DNA from: Heliocybe sulcata
Lineage: Eukaryota; Basidiomycota; Agaricomycetes; Gloeophyllales; Gloeophyllaceae
Assembly (NCBI GenBank): GCA_004369045.1
Contig: ML213524.1
Location: 455,667-519,666, forward strand
Length of the DNA: 64,000 nt
Direction: 5' to 3'
The translations under genes were made by a program, and so were the position numbers. The notes under the pieces are model-generated. The model was not told the origin of the DNA. It did no database searches and was given only the letters and a program-made list of their open reading frames with translations. Shown here one piece after another: positions 10,658 through 21,331 of the stretch (the first letter of the stretch is position 1; the number at the start of each line of letters is the position of its first letter).

Positions 10658-12172
10658 CTACCAGCCACGGCTCTTGAAATCCTCCAAGCAGTCCTTCGTA
10701 CACTCCTCCTTGGAGATATACTTATCCATCCCAAGAATGCGCGCTGCCTTACTTGTGTCGTAATCAATCATATGGACGACGTCCGACGCATAGCCCGATC
10801 CAGGAACGCCCTTGGGTAGCGCAGAGTCCGGGTACACACCAGCTTTGTGTGCAGCGTCAACTAGAGACGGCACAGTCGCGTCAGAGAGGGCAGGATTAAC
10901 TACGAAGCTACGTACCAAAGTCTTGCCACTTGAATGTGCCTTGAGAGATGATGAACCGGTTTCCGCCGGCTTGCTCTTTCTCGATGGCGAGGACGTGAGC
11001 GAGGGCGAGGTCGCGCACATCGATCCAGCAGTTACCTGTCAACGGGAGAACTGGATGTTACAATGAGACGACTTTAATGACGGGCGAACGTACCGAGGGA
11101 AGCGAGTTGGCTTTCATCCTTGACACCCTTGAGAAGCGTGTTGTAGAACTCGGCCATAGACGTGTTGATCTGCTCTGGAGTTGGTACATGTTGAATCACG
11201 GGCTGGAATAACAGCAATTAGCCGTCCTTCTCAAGTTCTGCGATTCGAGCTACGCGACACTCACGCCGAATACCTGGTAGTAGCGTGAATCTCTCAATGC
11301 TAGAGCAAAATAGCAAGTGTACGATGACTCACGTAGGGCGGATTAAGCACGACAAGATCCCAGCCAATTTTCCCCTTGTTATCATCGACAAATTTCCAGG
11401 CAGCTGTGCAGAAGGCTGAGTGATTCAACGATTGTTGCTTTGCTGCCATACGCACCCTTCTCCGCTAGCGTCTTGCTCGCCCGGTACTTGTTCATGACGA
11501 GCGCATCACGGCCTTTTTCCTCGACTTCCTTGATGGCCTGCCGGTTCCAGTCCAATTCTGAGAACTTGCGTGGGCTGTCGGGTATTTCCAGGACGGCGGC
11601 GGAGGAGGACGTGATTACGATGCGCTTAACATTGGATCTACAGGTAAGAGTTTACCTTTGAAAATAGAGAGACGCCGCAAGAAAAGTATTACTCACCCAT
11701 ACTTCAGCGTGCTCTGGAGAACACCGACGGTGCCCTTCACGGCAGGCTCGATGAATTCTAGACAAGATGATAATGCATAAACCGCACCTGGCGGCTAAGT
11801 TCGTGCACACTTACCGTTGGGATCGTCGGCGTGTAAGTGGAATGGTGACGCAGTGTGTTCGATTGCATCAACGCCTTTGACAGCATCATCGAATGCACCT
11901 TCCTATCGCAGATCGGAGACTTCAGTACATTATATCCGGACAATTTTCAAGTATCAGATCCAGCTTACCGCCGTGATATCCTCCACGATTACAACCTCAT
12001 GCTTACTCCCGTACTCGCTGAACAGTTGCCTCAAATGCTCGGCCTTTGCTTCCGATCGGACAGTACCTCGGACCGAGTATCCCTTCTCTAGTAGGCGGCG
12101 CACGACCCAGATGGCGATGTAACCGTTTGCACCGGTGACGAGGATTTTGGCTGGGGGAGCGACCGCCGGCAT
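10658..12172 (-). CDS. NAD(P)-dependent epimerase/ketoreductase of the GRE2/dihydroflavonol-reductase type
   Basis: There are nine exons: 11969-12172, 11815-11902, 11697-11757, 11456-11637, 11333-11403, 11265-11273, 11094-11202, 10916-11035 and 10658-10860. They give 348 aa, normal for this extended short-chain dehydrogenase family. The start KILVTGANGYIAIWVVRRLL is the cofactor site. EGAFDDAVKGVDAIEHTASP follows. MNKYRASKTLAEKAAW carries the catalytic Tyr and Lys (Y-x-x-x-K), and NPPYVFGPVIQHVPTPEQ the substrate-side loop. Such enzymes reduce aldehydes or ketones in the cytosol; the substrate cannot be read from sequence. Exon 6 is only 9 nt (Val-Phe-Gly) and is flanked by canonical splice sites. 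Confidence 0.93.
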
Positions 12173-13163
12173 TGCCCTACTCTACTAAGTGAGAGGAGCA
12201 AAAGACAAGGATGTGGATGTGGATTGCAAGCCTTGGGAGTTCATGTCGATGGCTTTAGATAGACTACCTGACGGAGCGCCGCAATCTCTAGCCGGCATAA
12301 AACGGGCCGGTGTCGCCGACAGGTCACAGTACATAGTAGACTCGCACCGAGGATAGCATCGGCGCACTCAAGCAACTCCTATTGATTCATGATTTCTCCC
12401 CCTTCGTTCAGCCTCAGTCACAGAATGAAACTCGAAACCAGGCCTCGCTCTTACATCTGGCTTGGCGTAGCTTTCTCCCATTGCTCTCGCATCTATGCTT
12501 GAAGACGTTGTCATAACGAAGACACGCAGTTGTAAGCTTCAGGCGACTTACTTCATTGCATAGGTACACCGAAGACGGGCAGAACTGAAGATAAATACTG
12601 TGAGTACTGCGGAAGCCAACGATCGCGAGTGAGCACTAGTGAGTGATTGGCATCAAGCAGCGGAGCCAAAATTGCGCGGGCAACTTCCGCCAGGTTCTTT
12701 CAGAGAACGCAACTGCGAACTTTGCCGGAGCATTGGCAAGGAAGAGAAGGTTTACATATAGTTGCTAGGTACCGTTTGTTCTCTAAATACAGCATTCATG
12801 ATTTGGACAAGACGTCTACTTATGATTGCTGGTAGTAAGGATCCTGGATTTCTCCGACATCTGTCGCTTGCAAGGACCCTAGTGCTGCTTATTTCGGCGA
12901 TGTCATGGACACGGATGTATCCATCGAAGGCCATCTTACTCTGTCGAGAGCCATCGACGCCGGGAAAGACGTCAAAAGTGAGTCACGTGGTTTTACCGAC
13001 CCTATGTTTTCATTTTAAGGATGATCTAGCCTGATCCGATGACTTTCAAGTGACCTTTGTCGGCAATTCATGGGTGGGACTAGCCTGAAGCCTAGTCCGG
13101 TCGGTACGGTCTAGTATACGACGTACTGAGTTCTGACAAGATCGAAGCCCTCGTTTCGCGGGG
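12173..13163. other. intergenic between divergent genes
   Basis: This is shared upstream DNA of the leftward reductase and the rightward 13226 gene. Short frames only; a CACGTG lies near 12976. No gene is supported. Confidence 0.55.
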
Positions 13164-13171
13164 TATATATA
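13164..13171 (+). promoter_or_regulatory. TATA box of the 13226 gene
   Basis: TATATATA within GGGGTATATATACCC lies 55 bp upstream of the ATG at 13226. This supports the orphan gene as real. Confidence 0.55.
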
Positions 13172-13225
13172 CCCTTTCTGTGGGCTAAAGTGGAATTCCA
13201 ACGAAACATATTCTGCCAATCACCC

Positions 13226-13766
13226 ATGACACACGCACATTCGGCTACCCTCAGGCATCTCTCCTTCGTCTCCGCGCACCCGGGCCACGCTCGGTCACAT
13301 TTGAATCCCAACGCCATCTCGCCCGACGAGACTTTCATCGACACCTCCCATTCCACGAACCCGTTCGCAGTGAACTTCTCAATGCATGCTCAGCGCGTGC
13401 ACAGAGAGCGAGAGCTGCGACATTCTGCCGACACTCTGCCAGCTATCCTAGGCAGCGCCCAGCTTGCTCCGTTGGAGAAGAAGAGGAAGCCATGTCGGGC
13501 TGACATACAGGACGCTGACAAAGCGGTTCTGCAGATGGGATTGTAAGGGTTTGGTGAGTGGGCCGGGTGTCTCACTCTTCTCCGGTCGACTGACCTCCGC
13601 ACGACCTGACACAGGCTTCTCTCACTATTTGTTGATATTACCGCCTATGCATTGCTGCCGCTGGTGAGTCTTTATGCCTTTGATCGAGTCTCGCATCTGT
13701 TGACTGAGGACCCGCAATGTCCAGCGGCTGCCGCGAGGCAAACGCGAAACTCATCTCATTGTATAA
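13226..13766 (+). CDS. orphan protein, 135 aa
   Basis: The exons are 13226-13542, 13615-13663 and 13725-13766, with canonical introns and consistent phases. The protein starts MTHAHSATLRHLSFVSAHPG. Its long middle is rich in His, Ser and charged residues (MHAQRVHRERELRHSADTLP). A short hydrophobic stretch follows (LLLSLFVDITAYALLPL), then a basic tail (RLPRGKRETHLIV). The hydrophobic stretch could be a tail anchor or a buried helix. I know no family. The TATA box at the right distance and the clean splice structure argue for a real gene. Confidence 0.6.
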
Positions 13767-14452
13767 AACATCTGTATCAATATGGTGTTATATGTAGCTG
13801 TACGATCAACCTGTACATACCGTGCAATAATCTCACCATCCCTCCTTTCAAAGCATGCCTGTGGTACGTTCCAGAGCATACAAAAGCTCGAGGGATGGTC
13901 CCAGGTTTGGATCTGTCTCTGCCGACCGATTCAAGAGCGACGTTACTCAAAAGGCGTTCGCGGATACCGAGCCTAGGACCGGTCTGCTGGCCTGTACAAT
14001 GCATCGCCTGCTGGCCGCTCCAGGCCAGATGAAGAGTATATGTCAGTGGCAGCCACATATGCGGCAATCGGATCTCCTAAAGGAGGACTCTTCTCGTATC
14101 GCCACAATATTACCAGGAAGCAACCGTAAATCATGAGAAATATCATCACGCCATTGAGTTACAATCATATAAACCATTGACCTGTCGGTATAACGTGAAG
14201 TTAGTCCATGGATGCGGGATTTATCTAACGAGCATCGAGGACATGATAAATTGTAATGCAATGTCAGTCTGAAGACATGTCGAGCGACCTGGCAAAGAAG
14301 AAGAAGTCGCGTACCTTTGCAGCATAGTATGCCATGAGTCTGCTTCGATTTACATAAAAGAATGAGACGAGAGACATCAATTATTCCCAATATACGTTAA
14401 TCATCCATATACAAAGAAGTCCGCAGAGTCAAACGCTGCTATGAGTCAGAGA
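13767..14452. other. intergenic between convergent genes
   Basis: Several open frames on both strands (13777-14136, 14043-14390) lack motifs and splice logic. No gene is supported. Confidence 0.55.
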
Positions 14453-15168
14453 TCACTTTCTGTTAGGGTACTAAGGACGACAACTTCAGACCATGCGTCT
14501 CTAAAGCGATTAATCACACTTACGGGAACCTCCCAAGTGAAATCAATGCCTGAGATCACACTCGGGGCACCGGTCGTGGTATTGTAGGTCATGAGAGTCG
14601 CCTCTGTAGCAGATACAATTTCATGAGGACTGGTGACACCACAATAGCGATCGAACTTACGATAAGAACCACCGTGGGTCATACCTATCCCGTTAAACAC
14701 GTACGTGCCGTTGGCCGACTCGTTGCGCCCGCCAAGGTTTGTCAAAATGGGTCCAACAAGAGAGTCACCGGGGTTGTAGATGTTGAGACCTTCACCGTCA
14801 CCTTGCAAAAGCCCGATTGCCAGCGTGTTGTTGGGGTAGCATGGGAGTGGATCCCAGGCGAACACGACCTATCGACCCTTCTATTAAGGAAATCATGAAC
14901 AGAGTCGCTATTCGAATCATACCGTATCACCCGGCGAAGCGGTATTGCCCTTGTCCGTTCCATCAGGACCCAAAATGGAGCTCTTCCTAATGTTGTACGG
15001 TTGACTGATAATGCCGTATTGGCAGCCCGTGTAGTTGCAATAACAGTCTCGAGGGAGACCGGGGGGTAAGTCACGCTTGTGTAGAGTATCGAGACTGAAA
15101 ATTGGTAGAGCAAGGTATAGGGTTACGAAGCCCGCAAGGACACTGAACAAGGAGGAACGCGAGTACAT
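14453..15168 (-). CDS. small secreted protein, paralogue A of a tandem pair
   Basis: The four exons (14923-15168, 14661-14868, 14524-14603 and 14453-14470) give 183 aa. Residues 1-25 or so are a signal peptide (MYSRSSLFSVLAGFVTLYLA). The mature part has a Cys motif (RDCYCNYTGCQYG), then ILGPDGTDKGNTASPGDTVV, and a region with N-glycosylation sequons (YNPGDSLVGPILTNLGGRNE). The last exon encodes only YPNRK. The match to paralogue B in exon layout and wording is close: both first exons are 246 nt and both third exons 80 nt. The family is unknown to me; the S-P-G-D-x-V-x-x-x-W layout suggests a beta-sandwich, but this is a guess. It acts outside the cell. Confidence 0.85.
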
Positions 15169-15207
15169 GGTATTGGCTTTAGTTGTAAGGCTGCGTCGGC
15201 GTCCTGC

Positions 15208-15214
15208 TTTTATA
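15208..15214 (-). promoter_or_regulatory. TATA box of secreted paralogue A
   Basis: TATAAAA on the minus strand lies 40 bp upstream of the start codon. Confidence 0.55.
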
Positions 15215-15932
15215 CATGTCTGCGGTCTTTTCGCAGAGACTCTCGGACAGCCTAGGCGAATTGCATACAGCGGCGAGAGTGCAGGGTGTATGGCTGTGAC
15301 ACGGGATGCTGGCAGTGAATATTTCCAGAACTGGTTAGATGAGGCAGTTCAGAACCCTTATATGAATACCGGAGCACTCTGTCGCAAGCAGAGTACGCAC
15401 AGAGCAGAGAAGATGGAGGGCCCGTCGGATTGAGCGATGCGCGATGACTTCCCATGCCGGTCAGGCTTGACCGGGCCCGCACGCGGTGACTTGCGAGGCT
15501 CTTCTAAATTGTTTGCGGTAAGGATCAACTTGTCCTGATCATCATGCTAGAGGCAGTAACGTAGAGAGCACTGTAGGAGTAGAGCCGGTGTCTGCCCAGC
15601 TCCGCTGATTGGTCATGGTGATCTGCACAAATATAGAAGCTCTACTGCCTTATAAGGATCTTGCGAGTAGACCACTACGATATATTCTTTTTTTGAATCA
15701 ATTATCCGCTCGCATGGTGTACGAGCAGATACGCGCGAGGTCTTAAACTCAGAGGATCGTCAGATGGTAACAGAATCTTGGACGTGTCCACTTAATAATG
15801 TGATTCTAGCCCTAAACCATTAAATTTACCGTGCGCAGAAAAGAGTAGAGTAATTGTCCGTCTCTTTTAAGATGAAGATGCCGTGTCCCACACTGTGCGT
15901 AATCATTGCCTCATATTTGTGAGATTATTACT
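15215..15932. other. intergenic within the tandem pair
   Basis: About 0.7 kb lies between paralogue A's promoter and paralogue B's 3' end. No further gene was found. Confidence 0.6.
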
Positions 15933-16661
15933 CTAGTAGGGGTACTAAGGACGACGGGTCAATAATGGGCCTTACACCGTGTGGTAGAAGAAACTCACAG
16001 GAATTTCCCAAGAGAAATCAAGATTAACGACCACACTAGCAGCCCCAGTCGTAGTGTTATACTTCAATAAGGTGGCCTCTGTTACGAAAAGTTAGAACGT
16101 TACTGGGAGGGTGTATTTCGATCGAGCTACTCACGGTACAATTCACCGTATGTCAACCCGACACCGTTGAACACGAGGCTGCCGTTGCCAGACTGGTTGT
16201 ATGTACCAAGGTTGGTGAGAACGGGGCCAACCAGGCACTTTCCTGGGCTGTAAGCGTTGAATGAGGTGCAGTCGGGATCGTCAACTGTCTTAATAGCAAC
16301 AGCGAAGGTGGTGTCGGGGTAACAAATATGCGGCTCCCACTTGAATTGGACCTACGCGACGCCCATAAAGCATGTAAGTAGAGATACTATTACATGAAGA
16401 TCCTGCATGACGTACCATATCACCTGGAGACGCACTTAAACCTCGCTCTCCTCCGTCAGGACCGAGGATACCCCGATATGTAACGTTGAATGGCTGCTGA
16501 CTGGGACCGTACTGGCAGCCAGTATAATTGCAGTAGCACTCCCGCGGTAACCCAGCAGGCAAATCACGACTCATGAGGGTATCCATACTGAAGGCGGGCA
16601 TGGCAAGGTACAGGCTGACGAAGCCTGCCAGGAAACTGAGAACGGCGGATCGAGCGAACAT
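15933..16661 (-). CDS. small secreted protein, paralogue B of a tandem pair
   Basis: The four exons (16416-16661, 16135-16351, 15999-16078 and 15933-15944) give 184 aa. It has a signal peptide (MFARSAVLSFLAGFVSLYLA), the Cys motif RECYCNYTGCQYG, ILGPDGGERGLSASPGDMVQ, FKWEPHICYPDTTFAVAIKT and a C-terminal YPY encoded by a 12-nt last exon. Intron positions equal those of paralogue A, so the pair arose by tandem duplication. Cys residues in HICYPD and GKCLVGP are extra disulphide candidates; A keeps the first (LPCYPN) but not the second. No known catalytic motif is seen. Confidence 0.85.
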
Positions 16662-16720
16662 GGTAATTGCAAGGTCAGATGGGGACAGCTGTAGGCTGGT
16701 ACATGGAAGGCGAGGCTCGC

Positions 16721-16729
16721 TTTTATATA
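16721..16729 (-). promoter_or_regulatory. TATA box of secreted paralogue B
   Basis: TATATAAAA on the minus strand lies 60 bp upstream of the start codon. Confidence 0.55.
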
Positions 16730-17556
16730 TTGGCACCTCATCTTTGAATCCACAGAATGGTCAAGGTCCATGTGTATTTCCAGGCATGGTGACACAGGCG
16801 AAGTGGTTCTGGTCGAGGGTGGCCAGTTCAATCCCTCATTCGCGGCTAGCGAAGGCCGCCTAGGCGATGAAACTTCTGCTGCAAGAGCATGAGCAGGACA
16901 AGATAGGCTGTTGCTTCAAAGGTGTGTGACAGACACACGTGCACATCGTGACAATAACGCGACCCGCAGCTCCATATCTCCCGGTATGAGTACTTCGCCG
17001 GGCGCAAAAGGGCGCAGGTCGTAATCTACATGGGTAAGCGTCAATGATCTTATACTTCGAGAAAGAAATGGGTCAGGGGGAACCGACCAGGCTAACGAAT
17101 TGGCATGCGTGTGGTGACCGACGCGCGTGCAACAGCATAATAACTTTACACCGAATTCCACCTTGGCCCATTCTAATCCACGGCTGCCTTGCTGCTGGGC
17201 GATGCAAATTTCTGAGTCGCATCAAAAAACCAGCAGCGGCAAATACAGAATACCATGAAGCTATACCTTAAGACACGTACCGAGCGAATACCCACATGAT
17301 ACAAGGTAGTCGAGAAGGGAGGATCAGCAGTGGACTCACCATTCTCTTGGGAATACAAACTGAAGCGGGGAACCCAATCTCCGTAAGCACAGATGGTCGA
17401 TCCGGATGAGGTGGAAGGATACAAGCTCAAATACATACAATGTTCTAGCAGTTGATGCTAAAAGGCTGCGAGCCGTGCACGTCCATAATACACGGAACCA
17501 AGTTCAAGTCCTCCTCATGCGGGTATAACCGAAACCAGTGAGCGCATCGAACTCAC
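16730..17556. other. intergenic, no gene supported
   Basis: A minus-strand frame at 17173-17436 ends at a usable donor (GTGAGT) but has no partner exon and no motif. I leave it uncalled. Confidence 0.5.
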
Positions 17557-19419
17557 TCACATTCTACTCGGCACCGACCCTCTGATCCTCAGCACCTCCT
17601 GCCCATTCTCCTTCCACCACCGCTCGACCTCCTCGTCCGCATCATACCCAAACTGCAACGCACTCTTCTTCTTGTCCGCCCACTGGTTTGCATTCCCCTC
17701 GTTACCCCCTGCACCCACACTTCCAATCTCCTGACCGAGCTCCATACGCATCGCCTGGCGCATCTCTGCGTCGCGCGCCTGTTGCTGCGGCCCGTCTGGA
17801 AGGTGGAAGATCTTCTGGTTCAGTCTGGCGGAAGCTTGGGTTGCGGAGGCACGCGGGAGGCGGAGGTGCTCGTAGGCGTGGATGAGGGCAGGAAGTTGGG
17901 CGCGGTCGGTGAGGCGCGAGAAGAGGTTTCCGAGCACGGCGCCGTCCTCAAGCTAAACCATTGGTATCAGCCAGGTTACGACGAGCATGAGATGAGATGA
18001 ACGTACCGCCATTGCAGCTCCTTGCGCTCGGTAGGGCTTCAGGAAGGTCAGTTAGGTCATGCAGGCACCCTACGATGTGCTGGGGATCAACATACAAGCA
18101 TTGGATGGCAAGCGTCGCCGAGGAGAATAACTTTGTCGTCCTTGTGGATCCAAGTGTCCAAAGGAGTCCGATCCATCAATTTGCCCTTCAGGGCTGTCTT
18201 CACCAAGCCGAACAGCTTCTGGATTCTATTACAATTGACCACCAATATGAGTCCGCGAGCGTTGCAGATAAAATGGGCGGAGACGAACCGGGGTTCCCAG
18301 CCCGCCACAAGTCCCCTCATTTGGTCTGGGTCACCTTCCGCGGTCCATGACTCCGTCGAGCCGTCATCAGGATACGCCATGACGAGGTTATACTCCTTCT
18401 TCGCTCGCTGCAAGCAAATAGTTTAGTCTAATAACTGGCATGATGAACTAGTAAACTACTCCTTACAATATTGTAAGCCATAATGTGGCGTCCAGGTCCC
18501 ATCCACCCACACATTTCCGGTGTCTCCACGAGCGACTGCAACGACGGATCCTTCATCATTTCACTGGTAGGCACAATCGCACGGTATACCGCGTCTCCTG
18601 TAGCCTGCGGCTTGTCCGGCCCTCCGATGACCACTTCCCTGACGAACGATTTTAAGCCATCTGCACCAACGATTAGGTCCGCTTTGACGACTTCGCCGGT
18701 TTCGAGGGTCAGTGAAGGTGTGGAGGGGTCGACGCCGACAACGCGGGATTTGAGGCGGAGGGTCATGCGCGAGGATGCGAGGTCAAACAGGATCTTGTGG
18801 AAGTCGGCTCGCTTTGGTCGCAATGCTGAATATCAAGTTACAGAATGCCGAAAAGCTGTGTACGCACGTGTATATGGTAGTATGGGGCGCCATGGTCTTC
18901 TGTCATGCTGTCTCCCCATCTCGTGTAAGCTATCCGTTCACCCGTCTCCCCTTAGATTGCCGGTAGCGTGTTCCCAGTGCTAATCAGTTCAAGCCAAAAT
19001 ACTCGAGGCAATGAAAGCAGACACTTACAGCGATGAAATGCCAGCGCCTCCGGCTTGACGATGACCTCCTCCAGGACAGGCCTAAGTCCCCATCGGAACA
19101 AAAGCCTCGTTACATTGGGAGTAACCTGAATACCGGCGCCGACCTCTCCAATTGCGTGGGCACTATCTAAGACCGTGACCTTATGCCCAGCCTGCCCAAG
19201 ACAATACGCAGCTGCTAAGCCACCAAGCCCGCAACCTACGACGACGATGTCGAGCGGGACCGTCGCCCTGCGTCCGTTGTACAGGTCCGTCACCTGATGC
19301 ACGCCCAATCAGATAACCCATCTGAATCTGAGCAGCAGAAGAGAAGACACACGCACTTCCGCCTTCTTCAGCGCATCTTCCACCACTGACTTCGCGAGTA
19401 TGCTGCCTGCCTGGTCCAT
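17557..19419 (-). CDS. FAD-dependent monooxygenase, salicylate-hydroxylase-like
   Basis: The eight exons (19357-19419, 19029-19293, 18868-18950, 18467-18811, 18289-18407, 18096-18225, 18007-18036 and 17557-17952) give 476 aa. The motifs in order are the FAD-binding VVVGCGLGGLAAAYCLGQAG; GAPYYHIHRADFHKILFDLA; the D-G motif GADGLKSFVREVV; and the second FAD motif LLGDACHPMLPYRAQGAAMA followed by LEDG. Enzymes of this class A flavin group hydroxylate aromatic or related compounds using NAD(P)H and oxygen. In a wood decayer, aromatic breakdown is a plausible role, but the substrate is unknown. No signal peptide or membrane anchor was seen. Exon 7 is only 30 nt. Confidence 0.93.
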
Positions 19420-21331
19420 GATACCTGTCAACAAGTCGTTCTACAGCAAAAGACGGCGTCTCTCACAGAGTCGGACATTGAAGTGGGATACAGAGGCGGC
19501 GCCTCAGGCCTCAGGTGTTATCGTGCACAATCCCGACTGAGAGAAAACCCATGGCTAAAGCGTTTTTGCATGAGAAGATGAGAGCGGCTGGTCTATAAAG
19601 ATATTTAGCCAAAGTTGGTAACCCGGCCGAGGCGCGCTGCCGCAAGTGGCTGAAGCTGCTTCTTCATGCTGCTGCGGTATGAGTATCTGTGTAACAGCTA
19701 GCCCAGCAAATATGCCGACAGCGACTACTGTGGCATCCTTATCCGCACTCAGGTGGAAGTACAGCAATTAGAAAAGGCGATCGGAATCAGGTAACTATTG
19801 AGCATGGCGGACAGATCCAAGTTGAAGGCACGGCTAGCTATAGCGCCTTCCACAGCAGTAACAGATATTGCAGAAGCTAGCAGTACTTCAAAGACATCGC
19901 AGAAGCTCCTCAAAGCTAGCTCAGTATTGCGGGGGCGTTACTCACTCCCAGGCATGATATTGATAATGATATTGAGCGGAGTTTTAATCCAGAATAGGAA
20001 GGTTCACGTGGCTAGTGGCGACGCGGAAACTACCTTGCACAGAGCTTACAGAACGTGGAAACTGTTAAAAAGACCTAAAGGACCTATAAACTGAGATATG
20101 GCGAGGACTATAATACATTCCATAACCTTCAGCTGGTCAGCGTGTGCATACCGTGCCTGCTGTAAGAGCGACAACGTTGCTGGAGCACAGCGGATTTTGC
20201 CGAACTGACTTGGATAGTTCGTACTCCGCTCAATATCATAGGTGATCCATAGGACGAGTTACACCTCGTAATAAAACGAGAAAAAAATTGGTATAGTGTT
20301 TATAGCACCTTATGTATCTAATGGATGAAATGTATGAGGATAAGCTGTGCAACAGAGCTTCATAGGAGGCATTGCACTTTCAGCCACCCTTGATATCGAG
20401 CGGGGTTCTAACCGTGGGAAGCATCGTGTCCGCCCTCTCGCCTTCCCGCTCAGAGCACCTCGAGGAGAGTTATGGAGCGCCTTTCTAGTGATATTGAGTG
20501 CTAGAAACACACTGTTGTACTTAGGTACTTTATTCCTCCCTTGGCTTTCCAGCCTCCGGCTTCTGTGAAGCTTTGGCACTGGTCTGTTGTCCGGTCGAAG
20601 ACCGGGAGAAAAAAATGGAAATTAAGAATTATGGAACGCCTTGATCATATAGATTCTGAGTTCCTTAAAATACCATGGTATTTCGAGCTCAAAGGCGAGG
20701 TACTGAACACTACCAGTCGCAGTGGACTACATCCGGATATGCCACATGGCTCTTTGAGCCAATCCCCTTTTTCCTTTTTTCTTTTTCTTTTTCTTTTTAT
20801 TTTAGTGCAGTGGTATCATTATCGTGCCGTATTGCGAGCCTCCTCATAAGTTTACCTTCACGATTGATGTTCTACTGCAGATCTCCAAGACCTAACCATA
20901 CGCACCTCTGAATTCGACTCGGAGCAGAAAGCCCTGGTCTGTAGTTAACAACACAACTATATTATAATATAACAGTCAACAGCCTGCTCTATTTCTCTAG
21001 TCCTCTGACTTCTCTGGCATTCTGGGACCTCTCTATGGATGATACATGTATTTCAGTGTCTATTCAATCTATTTAATATGTTCCAGCCAGGTGTACATCA
21101 ACCTTTTGTCTCCGCTGATACTAAACTGGCTATAAAGGGGCAACCCAAACCCCAAACTACTCCTTTGCACACCATTATTTGGCTTGCGGTCTCTTGACCC
21201 CAATTTTCTCCTACATACTTAGCACAACAGCAATAGAAATATTGTAAAGTCTCAACAATTTGAGATATCAACAAGGGAAAACGGTTAAGAATCGAGGATT
21301 ACACGACCGATCGATGACTGTGATATTCTAA
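19420..21331. other. 1.9-kb intergenic, AT-rich, no gene supported
   Basis: Only short, motif-free frames were found. The stretch holds the pyrimidine tract noted separately, several runs of A/T (20281, 20960) and a TATAAAGGGG near 21134. It may contain old element debris, but I find no terminal repeats or coding remains that would name one. Confidence 0.5.
20767..20805 (+). repeat. pyrimidine tract, CTTTTT-type simple repeat
   Basis: A run of T broken at regular intervals by C (unit about CTTTTT) is followed by TTTTATTTTAG. It is a low-complexity tract of about 40 bp. Confidence 0.7.

Noticed and set aside
17487-17530. tRNA-like T-arm word (GTTCAAGTCC)
   Set aside because: No acceptor stem, D-arm or anticodon arm can be folded around it.
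20940-21280. Possible solo LTR (AT-rich, TATAAAGGGG, ends ATCAACA)
   Set aside because: No matching terminal nucleotides, no target-site duplication and no second copy in the window.
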